A stretch of DNA of 64,000 nt. Source: Lepas anatifera. Lineage: Eukaryota; Arthropoda; Thecostraca; Lepadidae. Below are positions 11,800-23,303 of the stretch, one piece after another. The notes beneath the pieces are model-generated. The model worked only from the letters and a program-made list of their open reading frames with translations. It was not told the DNA's origin and searched no databases. The stretch spans positions 1 to 64,000 of the forward strand of contig JAOTON010000974.1 in the NCBI GenBank assembly GCA_034440635.1. Reading direction: 5' to 3'. Made by a program: the position numbers and the translations under genes. How positions within the stretch are numbered: position 1 is the first letter of the stretch; each line of letters begins with the position of its first letter.

Positions 11800-12160
11800 G
11801 GGGTGATTGATGATCCCAAAACATGTTCTGGTTATGTGAATAAAATCATTCGATGGCCACGCGGGGATGGAAGGGCACCCCTGGCTTCCTATTAGGTGGG
11901 TAGTGTGCTAAAAATATTGTGTCAAGTCAATATCAAACTGTCAACAATTAGTTTAAACAGTGATACAAGTCGCTTTTTCTGTGATTTTATGACTACCGCT
12001 AGGGGTCGTTTTAGCCTCAAATCTGGCTTTTGTGGTGTTTATTTGCCTATTTTAGTGGAAATAGATTTGTGCCCCTCTTTGGCCCTTTTTCTAACTTGGT
12101 TCGACCTTTTCCGCTGAAAAAAACCTGGTAGCCCTGGGCAGCACCCAGGAATCTCTAGAC
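11800..12160 (+). repeat. Interspersed repeat, copy 1
   Basis: About 360 bp matching, in inverted orientation, the segment 25190-25540. Shared landmarks: ACATGTTCTGGTTATGTG, GGCCACGCGGGGATGGAAGG, GTCGTTTTAGCCTCAAATCT and CGCTGAAAAAAACCTGGTAG. Two copies 13 kb apart show it is a dispersed element; no TSD or end motif was resolved. Confidence 0.75.
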
Positions 12161-12309
12161 TTGGAATAACTAAAAAATTGAGAAACATTTCTTTAACACT
12201 AACGCGTCTAAGTTTTATTAAACCCCTCAGAATGGGGTCTTGACTCCTTGAAGACACTATAATGGCCAGCACAAGAAATGCCCCCCACTGACTTTTCCTT
12301 AAAAAAATG

Positions 12310-12378
12310 CCCTGATAAATACTTAAATACTTAAAAATACTTACAAAATAAATACTTAAAAAATAAATACTTAAAAAT
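12310..12378 (+). repeat. AAATACTTA short tandem repeat
   Basis: Five to six imperfect units of AAATACTTAA with A-rich spacers. Confidence 0.8.
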
Positions 12379-13091
12379 GCCCTTCCATCAGCCCAAAAGC
12401 AGGCACATCCAACACCATTCTCAACACCACGCATGCAGGTTTTATAGTTCGCCTCGCGACCGCTCCTCACCGAGGCTTGAATTCGGCGTCAGCGGCGGCC
12501 AGCGTGACCTCTCTAACCTCTGTGCCCCGCAGGCAATTGGCACTGAGGGGATGGCGGCCGCTGATTGGTGGGGCATGTTCCCTTGTATTACGAGAAATTC
12601 AATCCAAATTTCCACATAAAAATGATAGAGCTTTAAGCCATGAACCAAGAGATATAACAAACATGATCTTTTAAAAGATTCCTAGCCATACTTTGCCTTC
12701 TATTGGTTTGGTTATCTGCTCCACCACACGAGGATGCTCTTCGGTACAGGCGAGACGGCGGCAGCGTCAGCACACGCTGTAGCCGGCACCCGAGTTCCCT
12801 GAAGTCAGGAGCACCGAGATAAGTTTCTGTTGAGTGGAGAGGAGTGGGGCGAGGGTAACCGAAGCAAGGTGGAGAAAAGTATAGATAAAACTAAAACTTG
12901 ACCGTCGCACGACTATCAGAGAGTGAGGACTAGTAGAGAGTGCTGCCGAAGTACAACTAGACAATATACCAGAAGAGAGAAGAACGCCTTTCTCCGTGTT
13001 CGATGGTAAAAATGCACAAAGCTTAATCATTGGGGATTCAAAACATTGGTCGATGGTTTAGTGCATTTCGCCTTTCTAACGTCCCACCGCA
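12379..13091. other. Intergenic, with a short GC-rich block
   Basis: About 12440-12560 is CpG-rich (GGCGTCAGCGGCGGCC, ATGGCGGCCGCTGATTGG). The rest is average. Competing short frames on both strands carry no domain, so no gene is called. Confidence 0.4.
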
Positions 13092-13389
13092 CAGGGGCGG
13101 ACGCAGACCCGAATTTCGGGGGACAAACTCATGTCTGCCTCTCCTCCTGGGGGGGAGGGGGACGAGCGATTGAATGCTCGACAGATCTAATATAAGCTAC
13201 CTCTCCAAGTACATGATCCCTTTCCTGGGGGAAGGGGGAGGGGGAGCGAGGATTTAATTGCTCGACAGACCTAGTGTAAATACCTTTTTTCAAAAAAATT
13301 AATCGGCCTTGAGGGGCCAAAAGATAGTTTGGCCCCCTTCCAACGCTTGGGGGGCATGGCTGGAATGACCCTCCCTGCGTCCGCCTATG
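13092..13389 (+). mobile_element. hAT-type MITE, GCGGACGCAG family, copy 1
   Basis: Starts CAGGGGCGGACGCAG and ends CTGCGTCCGCCTATG, inverted ends around a 298-bp body with CTCGACAGATCTA and CCTAGTGTAAA blocks shared with 28938-29222 and 34178-34366. Flanking octamers CCACCGCA and CTGCCGTG agree at four positions, and the other four differ by transitions, so a TSD is only suggested. Confidence 0.75.
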
Positions 13390-13429
13390 CTGCCGTGAAA
13401 ACTATGTAAATCTCTATGGCAAGACCCTT

Positions 13430-14328
13430 TTAACACGCGCCCTGGAGGTGAGCCTCGGGGGCCCCCACCTATATTTCCGAGGTGGCCAGAGAATCGCTTG
13501 TAGCCGAAAAACGAAACTTAGCTACATTTAACAGAATTTAACCGTGCGTCGATTGATGAAGAACGTTTGAAAACCGCCTGAAATTTTTTTACTTATAGGC
13601 TTTCAAAGTCAGATCTGCATTCTGAGATCGCCACAATCAAGCGCTGGGACCAGTTCGGTTGCATTGTAGACCGGGTGGTGACGTCATAACGCCGTATAAC
13701 CAGGATTATATGTCAAGTTCACCTCACATGAAGGTAAAGGTCAAGTTCAAAGGTCACAGGTCAAGGTCATATCGGCACTTTCAAGGTCATTGACCCCAGT
13801 GTTTCCGGTCAAATGGTGTTACCCAGTCTGACGTTTATCTTTTTCTGACGTCACAGTAAAGGTACCTCGATGTAAAGGTCAAGGTCAAAGGTTAATGGTA
13901 AAGGTTAAATCTCTTTTCCCACCAAGCAGTTGCTATAGTGCTTGTCATACCGTGCATTATGAGTAGTATACCATATTATGACCTCATGGGTCAATGACCT
14001 TGAATGACCTTGATCCCAAAATTGTAGGACAGATTCTTTGTAACATTTCTTCTATGACCCTGGTCCGCCTTAAGCCTATTCCCGTCAATTTACCCCATAA
14101 TCATGGCATTTTCTAATCGGTTACCAGCACAGCCAAGATTTGACCTTTATGACCTCATTTGACCTCGAAGATATTGACCTATGTCGATAAAAACTGGTCA
14201 TTATGTAGCCCCCACCCATTCTCCCCACTGGCGTTTTTCTAGAACGCTTAGTTTTTAGGATCTTAAGGGGCTACTAGGCCCCCTCCAGTGCGCATTAGTG
14301 CCGGGCCCCTCTCCAGTGCGGGTGTTAA
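13430..14328 (+). mobile_element. TTAA-bounded AGGTCA-rich element, copy A
   Basis: An 899-bp segment bounded by TTAA. Left end TTAACACGCGCCCTGGAG; right end CTCCAGTGCGGGTGTTAA, imperfect inverted repeats. The interior contains runs such as AGGTCAAGGTCAAAGGTCA and the complementary TGACCT. TTAA target sites are the hallmark of piggyBac transposons, so this is probably a non-autonomous relative, but no transposase or exact terminal consensus supports that. Confidence 0.7.
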
Positions 14329-16361
14329 GTCAATGGCAACGGATATTTCAAGAGAGGGGTGTTCTTTATGGGTGGATCATTATGGTGAAATGATTTCATC
14401 CTGAAGAGGAAGAAATACTTAACATATTCTTTTTGCTTTTCGAGGACGATTGATTTTTTTAAGTAATGTGGTATGTATGTACACAAATACCTTGTCAAGG
14501 CGCAGTTAATACAGTGACTTTTTGGAATTAGCTCATGTAAAAATTGGTTTACATAACTAGCAGGTCTACCGGTCCTACCCCCCTCCACAGCAAGCGCACA
14601 CCACCGGATGTGACGTCACACCTCGTAGCATATAACATGGGAATTGATGATTAAACATCAATTTTTGCAAAAGAGGCTCAGAATTGAAAATTGAATGATT
14701 ATTCATGCATTTGTAACTTGATTACCGTGTATTTAATTGTAGCGGAAGTGCCTGGCAGTTTAACACAGGCTCATGGTGGAATCCTCCACGCCCATGTACG
14801 TCACTTGGGCGTGAATCTCTTGAACTACCTTTAGTAAAGGTATCTTGTGACCTACATAGCCCAAAGCTTTTTTCTCGCTGTTTTTTTTCTCGAGAAGGAC
14901 CATTTTGACGATTTCGCACGGGCCTTCTCCGGTGCGGCCCTTTCCTAAGCAAAATCCTGGCTAGTCCTGGCTACGCCTCTGAGTTGGTGCGAAGGTAAAC
15001 CCTGAGCAAAAGCAATCAAATCAAAATACACTGTGTGCTCATGTGATACCTGGCTGCTTATGTCCTGTTGCTGGTCATTAGCATGAATGCATAGATTGAA
15101 AATTTGGGATTTAGGGCGCACCAACCTGGATGGTCATACAGCGCCCAAACATGAATGAAATTTTAAACACGAGTAGCATTATGGTATCAAACTAAGCAAC
15201 GCTAACAAAAAATCAGTCCTAACTGTTTTGAATACTAACCATCCCGGACGGGAGACCACTTTCCTCCAGCTCTAGCCAAAGTAAGGGACCCTGCGTAGAT
15301 GCGTGCCACAATCCGAGCGAGTGGAACATACACTACAGGAATGTCTCTCCGAGCCGACACATTGGTTACGGCACACGCCTCTCCCCAGGGGGCTGGTTTA
15401 TGGAGCCACCCACGTACCCTAGTTGGTCGTTTATGCCCCGGGAAGTGCCACCGCGGAGTCAGGAGTTGGCGCCACCGGGCGCCGCTGATGTGACATTGAC
15501 TGACACCCGCAGCCATATGCGGATTCCGTCAGTACGATTTCGAGCTTTAACATGACATTCTTTATCAGGATATGCCACAAGAATTTGTTTTCGTATTAAG
15601 GTACCTTCCCCATTCTTTTGCTTTTATGTGCTGTTCTTGGTCCATTTTTGCTCGTGCCAGCCATGATACATAAACTTAAGTTTTGGAATATAAACTAAAG
15701 CCCCTCGAAAGCGAAATGTTTAGGGGCCTACTTTGATCCTCTCAACATAGAAGGGAATTTATCTAAGTTTTGGGCTCCTTTTACGAAAAAATAACTACCA
15801 CCTCAAATATAAAAAATCTTGGAAATCCGTCTAATCTCGAAATTATACTTAACGGTCGCAATGCTATGTGTAAGCTAAGCCACATTTTTGGTGCAGAGTA
15901 GCTCCCATGGCCTTTGGTTGAATAACTCCTGAGCAATATCGTTTATTTTAGTGTTCTCCTTTTTAACTAGAGGCGGTTCTACAACATGAGAAAAGGGACT
16001 CACACTCCTTGTTTTGATTTGTCCTATTGTTCTTATTCTGACTATTTTTTAAATATTTCATCCTTTAACTGCCCTTGATTTGTTTGATGTTTTTAGTGAT
16101 TGAAAGGTGTAAAATTTGTAGTGATTCTAGGTCTCCATATTGTAAATTATCTGTCCGTTGAACTATTTTGGTTTGCTATGGTTGGCTGCAGGACATCAGT
16201 ATAATGGGTTAGCTTTGCCGTGTTCAAAAGACGCTACCCATATCTAAAGTATGGTGTATGTTCCAAGTAGCTGAATAGCAGGAATTAAGCTTCATTCTGG
16301 GCTTATAACCACTTCCTTGGGGCGGCATCACAAATATCTAACAGGCGGAGAGGTAATGAAG
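14329..16361. other. Intergenic, no gene recognised
   Basis: Two overlapping antiparallel frames at 15235-15516 lie in a GC-rich patch and have no known domain. TGACGTCA at about 14610. No repeat boundaries resolved. Confidence 0.45.
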
Positions 16362-16475
16362 CAGTGGCGGATCCAAGAATGCATGGAGGGGGCTAGGGGG
16401 CTCGAGCCTCACCTGCCAGTGCCTTGGGCAGCCCCTCGCCTATACTCTACATGGGGGGAGGGAACCTGAGCCACC
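16362..16475 (+). mobile_element. hAT-type MITE, CAGTGGCGGAT family, 5' fragment
   Basis: Begins CAGTGGCGGATCCAAG and follows the family (GGGGGCTAGGGGGCTCGAGC, CCTTGGGCAGCCCC) for about 110 bp. It then loses similarity where a SINE-like sequence begins. Full copies elsewhere are 162-165 bp. Confidence 0.6.
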
Positions 16476-16479
16476 CCGC

Positions 16480-16720
16480 CTAGTGACAATCTTCATGTGC
16501 CAGAGTGTCACGGGTTCAAACCCACCCAGAGGCAGGATTTGGTGGTCTGCTCTAGCCCAGCCCTTTCCCTCCGACGCAGTGACGGCAGAACGTCCGAATG
16601 TAGCCTTCACCTCGGTGGGGGATGTTCGAACACCCCTCCGGGTTTCTCCGGCGGTGGGAAAAATGGCAGTGCAAAGTGCCGCCGTACTTGGCAGTGGCGA
16701 CGCTGCCATAGAGGTTCATT
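16480..16720 (+). mobile_element. SINE-like element with box B
   Basis: Contains GGGTTCAAACCC (about 16510-16521), a canonical polymerase III box B, followed by CCGACGCAGTGACGGCAG and CGGGTTTCTCCGGCGGTGGG and a GCAGTGGCGACGCTGCC block. Box A upstream is weak. The body differs from the SINE at 1004, so it is a second family or a chimera with the adjacent MITE. Confidence 0.5.
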
Positions 16721-16932
16721 AGGCACTGCCTATCCACTTTTAAATGTAGAAGTATGTGTGTCTCTTATGTGGAATAAATCTAATTTGACTTGGTGTTCAA
16801 GTTGCAGAGAATATTCCCTTTTTGGATCACTGGGTCGAAGAGGCCGATGATTTGCATCTCTGAGAATCCACGTTCGCAGCTCGTACCGTCAACAAATGTG
16901 AGATTAAGAACTTCGTGATTTTGCTGAATCTG

Positions 16933-16966
16933 CCTAACCCTGTGGTAAACCTAACCCTGTGGTAAA
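16933..16966 (+). repeat. 17-bp tandem duplication
   Basis: CCTAACCCTGTGGTAAA twice, head to tail. Confidence 0.85.
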
Positions 16967-17666
16967 CGTGTGCTTTTTGATTGGCATTTATTAATCATCG
17001 ATTAATGGCTCGTTAAATCAGTAAACCATGCATACCTTAGCTGCTAGCACGTGCCATGCCGCGTCTTAGGACCTTGATTACAGCGGATTCGTTTATTGAC
17101 ATTCTTGTATTCCTGGATGTCTAGCCTTCTCTTGTGCGGGACAGTTTTTGGCAATTTTAAGAAAGATATTTAATTTGTAAAACCGTTTTGAAGAACATGA
17201 GCAATGGCACAAAATCTGGCGGATTAAATTTTAAAAAAATCCGTTCACAAATCGATCGTACAACGAGAAATTGGACTTCATAAAACATGAAGTGCGGAAG
17301 CTGTCCTTGAAATGGGAAGCTCTTGTGTAAGTACCTTGTCCTTCCTGGCTTACTTACCTGCCTACCTATATTTCTTGAATTTTGTCTTGTACCTTCATAT
17401 TTTGCTGCATAACCCTTTCCACGATCCACCGACATGTTTTTTATATTTTCTAATTTTTATGATAATAAACGTTTAAAATAAATATTATTTTTGCTAATCG
17501 ACTAGGGCTTGCCCCCTTCTCGAGCCGACCTGCTGGATCCGCCCCTGTCCAATATCAGGTAAAAAGCCTGAGCGACGTCCTTACCTCTAAGCCAATCGTG
17601 CCTAGGCTATCATAATCAGAGGCCAAGAATCTGTTCATCGTGTTACCTACTATTTTTTAGCACATC

Positions 17667-17738
17667 ATTTTCGTTACCTGGCTTAGAACCTTTTTCGTTA
17701 CCTGGCTTAGAACCTTTTTCGTTACCTGGCTTAGAACC
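17667..17738 (+). repeat. 24-bp tandem repeat, three copies
   Basis: Three nearly identical units with core TCGTTACCTGGCTTAGAACC, the last two perfect (17691-17714, 17715-17738). Such identity implies recent expansion. Confidence 0.95.
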
Positions 17739-17979
17739 TGGCCAAACACGACCGGTATCTGATTAAGCTGATGCAGGAGCCTAAAGAAACATCAAAATTA
17801 CGCACCAGGTGTTACTTCTGTAGAAATTCGAGCAATATGTAATGAAGGAAGACCCAACGTGCTCTTGGTAATAGGTGATTCACCATTCACGCGGTTTCTT
17901 CAGCTCCACAACCCGTAGTTATGGAGGCACTTCTATTCCGTGCCTTGGAATGGACCTGATATCTTCAGAAGTGCGAGAA

Positions 17980-18161
17980 CGCATAAATAGCCTTTTTGGT
18001 GACCTGACCTTGGGTGACCCGGGGTAAACAATTTCAGGGAAGGTGGGAAAATGATGGGGTGAGAGATAGAGCCCTTAACCGTGGTTCTGCGTCTCGTCGT
18101 TTTTCTGCTATCCTGAAAAAATTAGGATGGCCATCGATGGCCCCGGTGGGGCGAGGGTTAA
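17980..18161 (+). mobile_element. Right end of a TTAA AGGTCA-type element
   Basis: Starts in CCTTTTTGGTGACCTGACCTTGG-like sequence and ends CCCCGGTGGGGCGAGGGTTAA (TTAA 18158-18161). This matches the right end of the element at 56098-57264. No left end recognised. Confidence 0.6.
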
Positions 18162-19216
18162 GTGCATCTTTTTACTAAGACATTATGGGAGGGCTTAATT
18201 TTCACTGGTGTTCTTTATTATCCAATTTTCCTTTCCCTTTTTGTCTACATTTAACAGTTTTCCATCAACAAGGGAGACTAATCAGGTAAAAACTTAGACA
18301 AAGCCAATTATTCATGCAAATTAATTTCTTTCTTTCTGAAAATCAAAGCACATTTTTATGTCAGAAATGAAATACAGTGTAACTTATTAGGGAACATAAG
18401 TGGAAGATATTCCTCCATATCCGTAAAAGCACTGGATTATTGGAACCACTCACAAGGCATTTGGGAACTGCAGGCTAGGCATCAAATCAATCAGCAAAAT
18501 GTGGCAGGGAGAAATCTGTTGCAATGGCTGAGGCAGCTCAAATTGTGCCCATAATCAACAAACATTTGTATTAATGTAGAATATTGTTCATGTGGGCAGA
18601 ACCATCTCCCTAAATAGTTCCACTGTTCAGCCACATTTAAAAAGAAAGATAGCATGCATGTTTACCACAAGCTTGAATTTAGTTTCAGTTGATTTGATGT
18701 TAGGGGTGTGAATTAACATATTTTTTCAGTGTGCTCAGGCACTCTCAATCATACATTGGGAGTGGTATTACAAATTCCTTCAAATTTTCTAAATTCTCAT
18801 TTTAATGATTGTGGTTCTTATGAAGTTCAACAGGCTTGAGGGAAGGTTAAAATACCCCCTATTTCATTAGCTCTGTCAATGGATGATCATTGATGTTCCT
18901 AAAACTTGGCCACCATCAATTATTTGAAGAAAGTCATCCCAAGAATGCCCAAATGATGCAAAGTTACCAAAAAAGAAACTGCGAAGACTGCCAAAATCAA
19001 ATGTTGTTGAAACCTGGCATATTTACAGGCTGGCTGCCAGGCATGAATAGGCAGGTACTGAGAAACAATTGCATTCAACTTTTTCCTTTTCTATGATAGG
19101 AAGATGGCAAAAATGAGGAGCAAGAAGCAGACAAAAGAAGACCAAGCAAGACAAATCATACAAAAAGCAGCATAATGAGCCTTATGTTGAATTTCATTAC
19201 CCCATCACTTCAATTA
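18162..19216. other. AT-rich intergenic or intronic sequence
   Basis: No repeat or clear exon recognised. If the zinc-finger exon at 19232-19420 is real, this would be its intron. A plus-strand 68-codon frame at 18890-19096 has no domain. Confidence 0.4.
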
Positions 19217-19231
19217 TCAAACAAAGCTTAC

Positions 19232-19420
19232 CAAAGATCCTTGGCACCACGATGAAAACTTCTCTCCTGGTGCAAACCCTGAGCCAGCTATCCGCTTGTC
19301 CACGGCAGGGTTCAGGTTTGGGTGAACGGACTTGAAATGACTATTCAAGTTTACGACATTGAAAATGCAGCCAGGAATGCCACACTTGATCCGCTTTCTT
19401 TTCTCTGTCCCATTGGCCAT
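19232..19420 (-). CDS. Candidate first exon of a zinc-finger protein
   Basis: On the minus strand an ATG at 19420 opens 63 codons ending exactly at a TTTG/GTAAGC donor (intron from 19231 downward). The peptide starts MANGTEKRKRIKCGIPGC, then HFKSVHP. The spacing C-x4-C-x9-H-x4-H (residues 13, 18, 28, 33) fits a C2H2-type zinc finger preceded by a basic stretch, as in nuclear DNA-binding or transposon-encoded proteins. The frame extends upstream to 19543 (M at codon 1, then a Cys-rich segment), but MANG is favoured because the basic/finger block starts there. No second exon was identified, so it could be a pseudogene or element remnant. The family is not recognised. Confidence 0.35.
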
Positions 19421-19965
19421 CTTGATCAAATTCTTGCAAGCGTACACCCCTTTACAACACACTGTCCATATAATTACTGGGTATCGCCAAAGTTTATTAT
19501 TTTCACAAGTAAGCACCAAACAGAAAGCACGAAAATTCACCACTCACTAACCGCGCCACCACTCCTCCAGAACATTCCCCCGATTCAAATTCGCACGGCG
19601 CACCGCGTACAACGCGCACATCTGATTGGTTGTTAAAGCACCTCCTGCTGCTCGTCCTGAGGGAGCACAGGTAACAGCGGTAACAGTAGGTAACATTCAT
19701 GGAAAAGTAGGCGGTCCGGCTGTTCATATTCTGAATCAAAATCACGTTTCTTCTTTGGAATCCTGCTTTTTCTCATAGAAAACATTAAAAAAATATTTTG
19801 AAGATAAATCCAGGCTCTTGGATTGCAAATCATCCTTAATAGTGAGAATTTGCTCTCGAAAGGTCGAATTCCATGTTGATAGTGTTGGGTTCGTAGGAAG
19901 TGGCCAATCTCTGACCATCTCTACTAACCCTCTAAAGGTACTTGTTTGTGATGGCCATGAACTAA

Positions 19966-20139
19966 TAATAATAATTTTGGGGCTTATCGACGCACCAACT
20001 GCCAGGTCATATGGCGTCGCCAACTCTTTCCCTGTTGGAAGGGTTTTGGAGCCGCTTGCCCTTGTTCGAAGCCGCCGGGCCTTGAACCCGGTCAGCTGAA
20101 TGGAAGCCGCTACGCTGACCACTCCACTACCACCCCAAA
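19966..20139 (-). mobile_element. tRNA-derived SINE with 11-bp TSD
   Basis: Flanked by perfect CCATGAACTAA repeats (19955-19965 and 20140-20150). On the minus strand: a tRNA-like head with box A (TGGTAGTGGAGTGGTCAGCG) and box B (GGGTTCAAGGCC), a body with the CAACAGGG...GAGTTGGCGACGCC block, and an ATT-repeat 3' tail at the left border. Full length is 174 bp. The intact TSD indicates recent insertion by a LINE-type mechanism. Confidence 0.92.
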
Positions 20140-20349
20140 CCATGAACTAACTAGAGATGCCAATGTCATGATTTTGGGACGATAAGCCAAATATGTCCAG
20201 TCGATCCACGAATGACAAAAAATAGTATAATCAGATTTGAATCAGAACAGATGCAGTCTCATGGTTACCTGCTGTCGACTGTGGAGCTGGTTCATGTTAC
20301 CTGCTATGGTAGGCGAGTAGGCAATTTTCTTGACCTCTGATCATAATGT

Positions 20350-21294
20350 TCGAGCGCCGCCACTGGTACTTGGTACCTACACCTTATTCTTGAATAATTT
20401 TACAATTTTTTCCCAAAATTTCAAGGTCGTGTCATCTCAGGTCCGGTCACCAGTGCAGGTCAAGTGACCTCACTTCCAAAAATGTTTAAAATAGCATAAG
20501 TAAGAACAAGGTTAATCTATCGAATTTAAAATCATATCACATAATGGGCTCACCGAGCGGTACAAAATATGTTCCGGTATTTTTTATTTTGATGGTTTAG
20601 GCCCAGATGCCGATCATGACCTCTCCATTGACAAGGCATGGGGAAAACAGATGCTGGGCTGCATTTGTGTAGATACAGCTCGGGATACCTTCATATTCTC
20701 TGAATCGTAGTGATTTGGGCCCCTTTCCAGGTTCATACAGCAGTTTTTGATGTGACCTCTAAGAGGTCATCTAGGCTCCTTAAGCAGGTTTTCAGAATTG
20801 GGCCAATAATCTTGCAGGCAATGACGACAAAAGTTTTATTTTGGTACCATTATGATTGGATTATGTGTGCAAGTCGAATGATATGCATATAGACTATGCT
20901 GAATCAGAAAGTGACCTTGACCTGACCTAAGGTCAGTTAATTTTTATGTTTTCATCTAGTATAGTTATGTTATACATCATTAGATTCGCCGTAATGAGAG
21001 AAAGTGAATGGTACCTAAAAATTGATTCTAACTCGATTCTATCAGACGCTAGAGCTCAGAAACTCTTCTCTAACATGTTACCTTCTTTGACCTGTCATGA
21101 CCTCAATATTGAACTGAGCCAGAAAGTAACTGATATAGTTTCTCCGTGAATTTGTATGAGCTATCCACCAGCGTTCGTTTTTCGCTATTCCGCATATAGA
21201 GCCGAGTTCGAGGGGAGGGTGTTTAAACAGAACCCCTCCCACCATGGCGAAGGTGGCTCGGAGGCCCACCGGGGCAGGTGTTAAGGGGGGCACC
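20350..21294 (+). mobile_element. TTAA AGGTCA-type element, 5'-truncated copy B
   Basis: Aligns by eye with 44920-45694: TCATCTCAGGTC, TTTAA.ATAGCATAAGT, CACCGAG...ATATGTTCCGGT and CATGACCTCTCCATTG occur in the same order. Right end CACCGGGGCAGGTGTTAA (TTAA 21291-21294). The left TIR is missing. Confidence 0.65.
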
Positions 21295-21763
21295 ATGGGT
21301 TTTTCAACCCATATCCTTCCAGTCAACGCCATAGGGTTAGTTTTAATTGTTGAATATAAAGGGGCATCGCGCCCCGGTGCGCCCTCCCCCAGATCCGCTG
21401 CCAGTGCTCCGACGTCATATTACCTCAGCACTGAGTGCGTCGCTTACCCCCACCTTTTCCATCTAAAAAAATCACCATGTAATTTATGCTACAACTCTAA
21501 AAACTGCACCGGTGTTGTTGGTCTCGCGAAGAAAAACATTATATTGACAATATAACGGAACATTGACAAGAAATATAACGAGCTTGGAAAAGGGATATAA
21601 GAAGATAAAGAACTACTTGCGTCAGCTCCCACCCTCACCCAAAAATAAATTTTCTACAAAACAACTGCACGTGGGCCAACCAACGACAACTTCGTTTTAC
21701 ACCAGCTGTCTGCTCTCTTACTTTAGACTACATCCAATAGAATCAAGTAAGACATAAGAAAAC

Positions 21764-22138
21764 ATGCGACCCCAGGCTCGTGGTAACCACAGCCCAGCCG
21801 ATATCACCAGGGCACTGTACTCTGAGCTTCAGGCCGCCGTGGCCCGGCAGCTGCCTCTGCCAGGCGCCGGCCGTGTTCTCGTGAATCGTGCGTTACGGCA
21901 CGAACCGACGGTCGCGCTGGCGTCCGCTCCCTTTACAGGGTTGGCAGGGTCCGATGCGCTGGTGCGACGCCTGTGGGAGCTGCGTGATTCATTGAAGCGG
22001 AACAGACCGCCGCGCTGGAGTAGGCTGGCGCCGGTGATACGACGCAGAAGGGCTGCGCAAGCTGCTCAGCCTCCACCAGCTACTGGAACACGCTGGTACA
22101 CAGGGTTATCTTTGTGGTTTTGGGATGAATGTGGATGA
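21764..22138 (+). CDS. Hypothetical 124-codon frame, Arg/Ala-rich
   Basis: GC-rich frame in an AT-richer setting, starting MRPQARGNHSPADITRALYS, with a long helix-prone middle and a basic patch RNRPPRWSRL...RRRR at residues 84-101. Composition is more protein-like than most frames here, and third positions are GC-rich. No domain recognised, no signal peptide, no membrane segment. No promoter or splice sites established. It may be a small gene, an exon or chance. Confidence 0.25.
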   Translation: MRPQARGNHSPADITRALYSELQAAVARQLPLPGAGRVLVNRALRHEPTVALASAPFTGLAGSDALVRRLWELRDSLKRNRPPRWSRLAPVIRRRRAAQAAQPPPATGTRWYTGLSLWFWDECG

Positions 22139-22726
22139 AATACCAGCGGAGTGCAGCTTTCTGACCTACATGTGTGTGATGATTGTTAGCTTTACACCAA
22201 TAAGACTGTGATAAGCTGTGTATCAACAGGGGCGATCCCCGATGACTTGGAAAATTCTGGCAATTATTTATCCTCAAGATTCACATACATACATGCAAGC
22301 ATTGCCAGTGCATATGCACCCTGTGGTTTAAAATCGTGGACATTCTGTATCATTTTCTCAACGTCCCATATAGTTGACCAAGAGGTTTACAATGACTGGG
22401 TGGAGTGTCCCAAGCTCAAGTTCGACGTGTCTCCCAAAAAAAAAACGTGTGATCTTGTTGCCGTTAACCCCCGGATGGCAACACGCAAAGCAAAACAACT
22501 TTTGAACACAATGTGTTATGAAGCCAGAACCGCTGATGAAACATTGGAAACAGGAGTCTGCACACTTGAGTCCGGATGTTTCCAGAAAAAAACACTGCCG
22601 AAAAGGAGGTCCAAACCAGTTTATTTTCTGCCCATATTTTACTCCTTTGCTGCTTATTAGTTTCTTCAGAAATGAAATGTTTTGAAAGCTATGCCAACCA
22701 TAGCAGTCATCATACATTTGATGCTA
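22139..22726. other. Region of overlapping frames, no gene assigned
   Basis: A plus-strand frame (22208-22660) and a minus-strand frame (22358-22717) overlap almost completely. Neither shows a domain. The minus frame is Cys/Phe-rich; the plus frame contains a Lys run. Possibly the decayed body of the element whose ends form the adjacent palindrome. Confidence 0.3.
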
Positions 22727-23070
22727 GTTTTTAATCGTCACACGGACAATAGAGCTCTTTAGCAAAACACGTACTTTATTAACTTTTTGTATTGCTATAC
22801 GTTTCAGAAACAGAGTTCCTTCGTCAGTAGCTCACATCAAAAGCACTGTAAATACACATACAAAGCTTAAGTTCGAAACAGATCACTGAAAAACACTTTG
22901 TGTTTTTCAGTGATCTGTTTCGAACTTAAGCTTTTGTATGTGTATTTACAGTCTTTTTGATGTGAGCTACTGACGAAGGAACTCTGTTTCTGAAACGTAT
23001 AGCATTCCAAAAAGTTAATAAAGTACGTGTTTTGCTAAAGAGCTCTATTGTCCGTGTGACGATTAAAAAC
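22727..23070. mobile_element. 344-bp near-perfect palindrome, probable Penelope-like tails
   Basis: Arms of about 170 bp, 22727-22897 and 22899-23070, are reverse complements with few differences. The right arm carries CTGACGA (22970-22976), a hairpin-forming AGGAAC/TCT/GTTTCT (22977-22991) and GAAA (22992-22995). These are the conserved core strands and stem II of a hammerhead ribozyme; the left arm has the mirror image (22802-22827). Such cores are known from the terminal repeats of Penelope-like retroelements. Two tails joined head to head are the simplest reading. The expected cleavage triplet is not clear (the T after stem III is followed by G), so activity is doubtful. Confidence 0.6.
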
Positions 23071-23240
23071 GTCAACAGAAAACTTGATGTTAGTTATTTG
23101 ATCATCGTGTAATATCAACACAAAACTTCAGTATTTTTAGGTAGGCATTTAGAAAAAGAACTCTTGACGAAGGAGCTAAATTTTGCAAATAAAAACTTGA
23201 TTGTCAACGGGATATATTTTCCTTTACCGTGGGAAGAAAG

Positions 23241-23241
23241 G

Positions 23242-23275
<34 letters not shown>

Positions 23276-23303
23276 GGGAGAGAGAGAGAGCGAGAGAGAG
23301 AGA
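23241..23303 (+). repeat. GA microsatellite
   Basis: About 63 bp of GAGAGA with a few GGGA interruptions. Confidence 0.97.

Noticed and set aside
16362..17547. One element from CAGTGGCGGATCC (16362) to GGATCCGCCCCTG (17547)
   Set aside because: Subterminal sequences differ and there is no matching flank; more likely two unrelated fragments.
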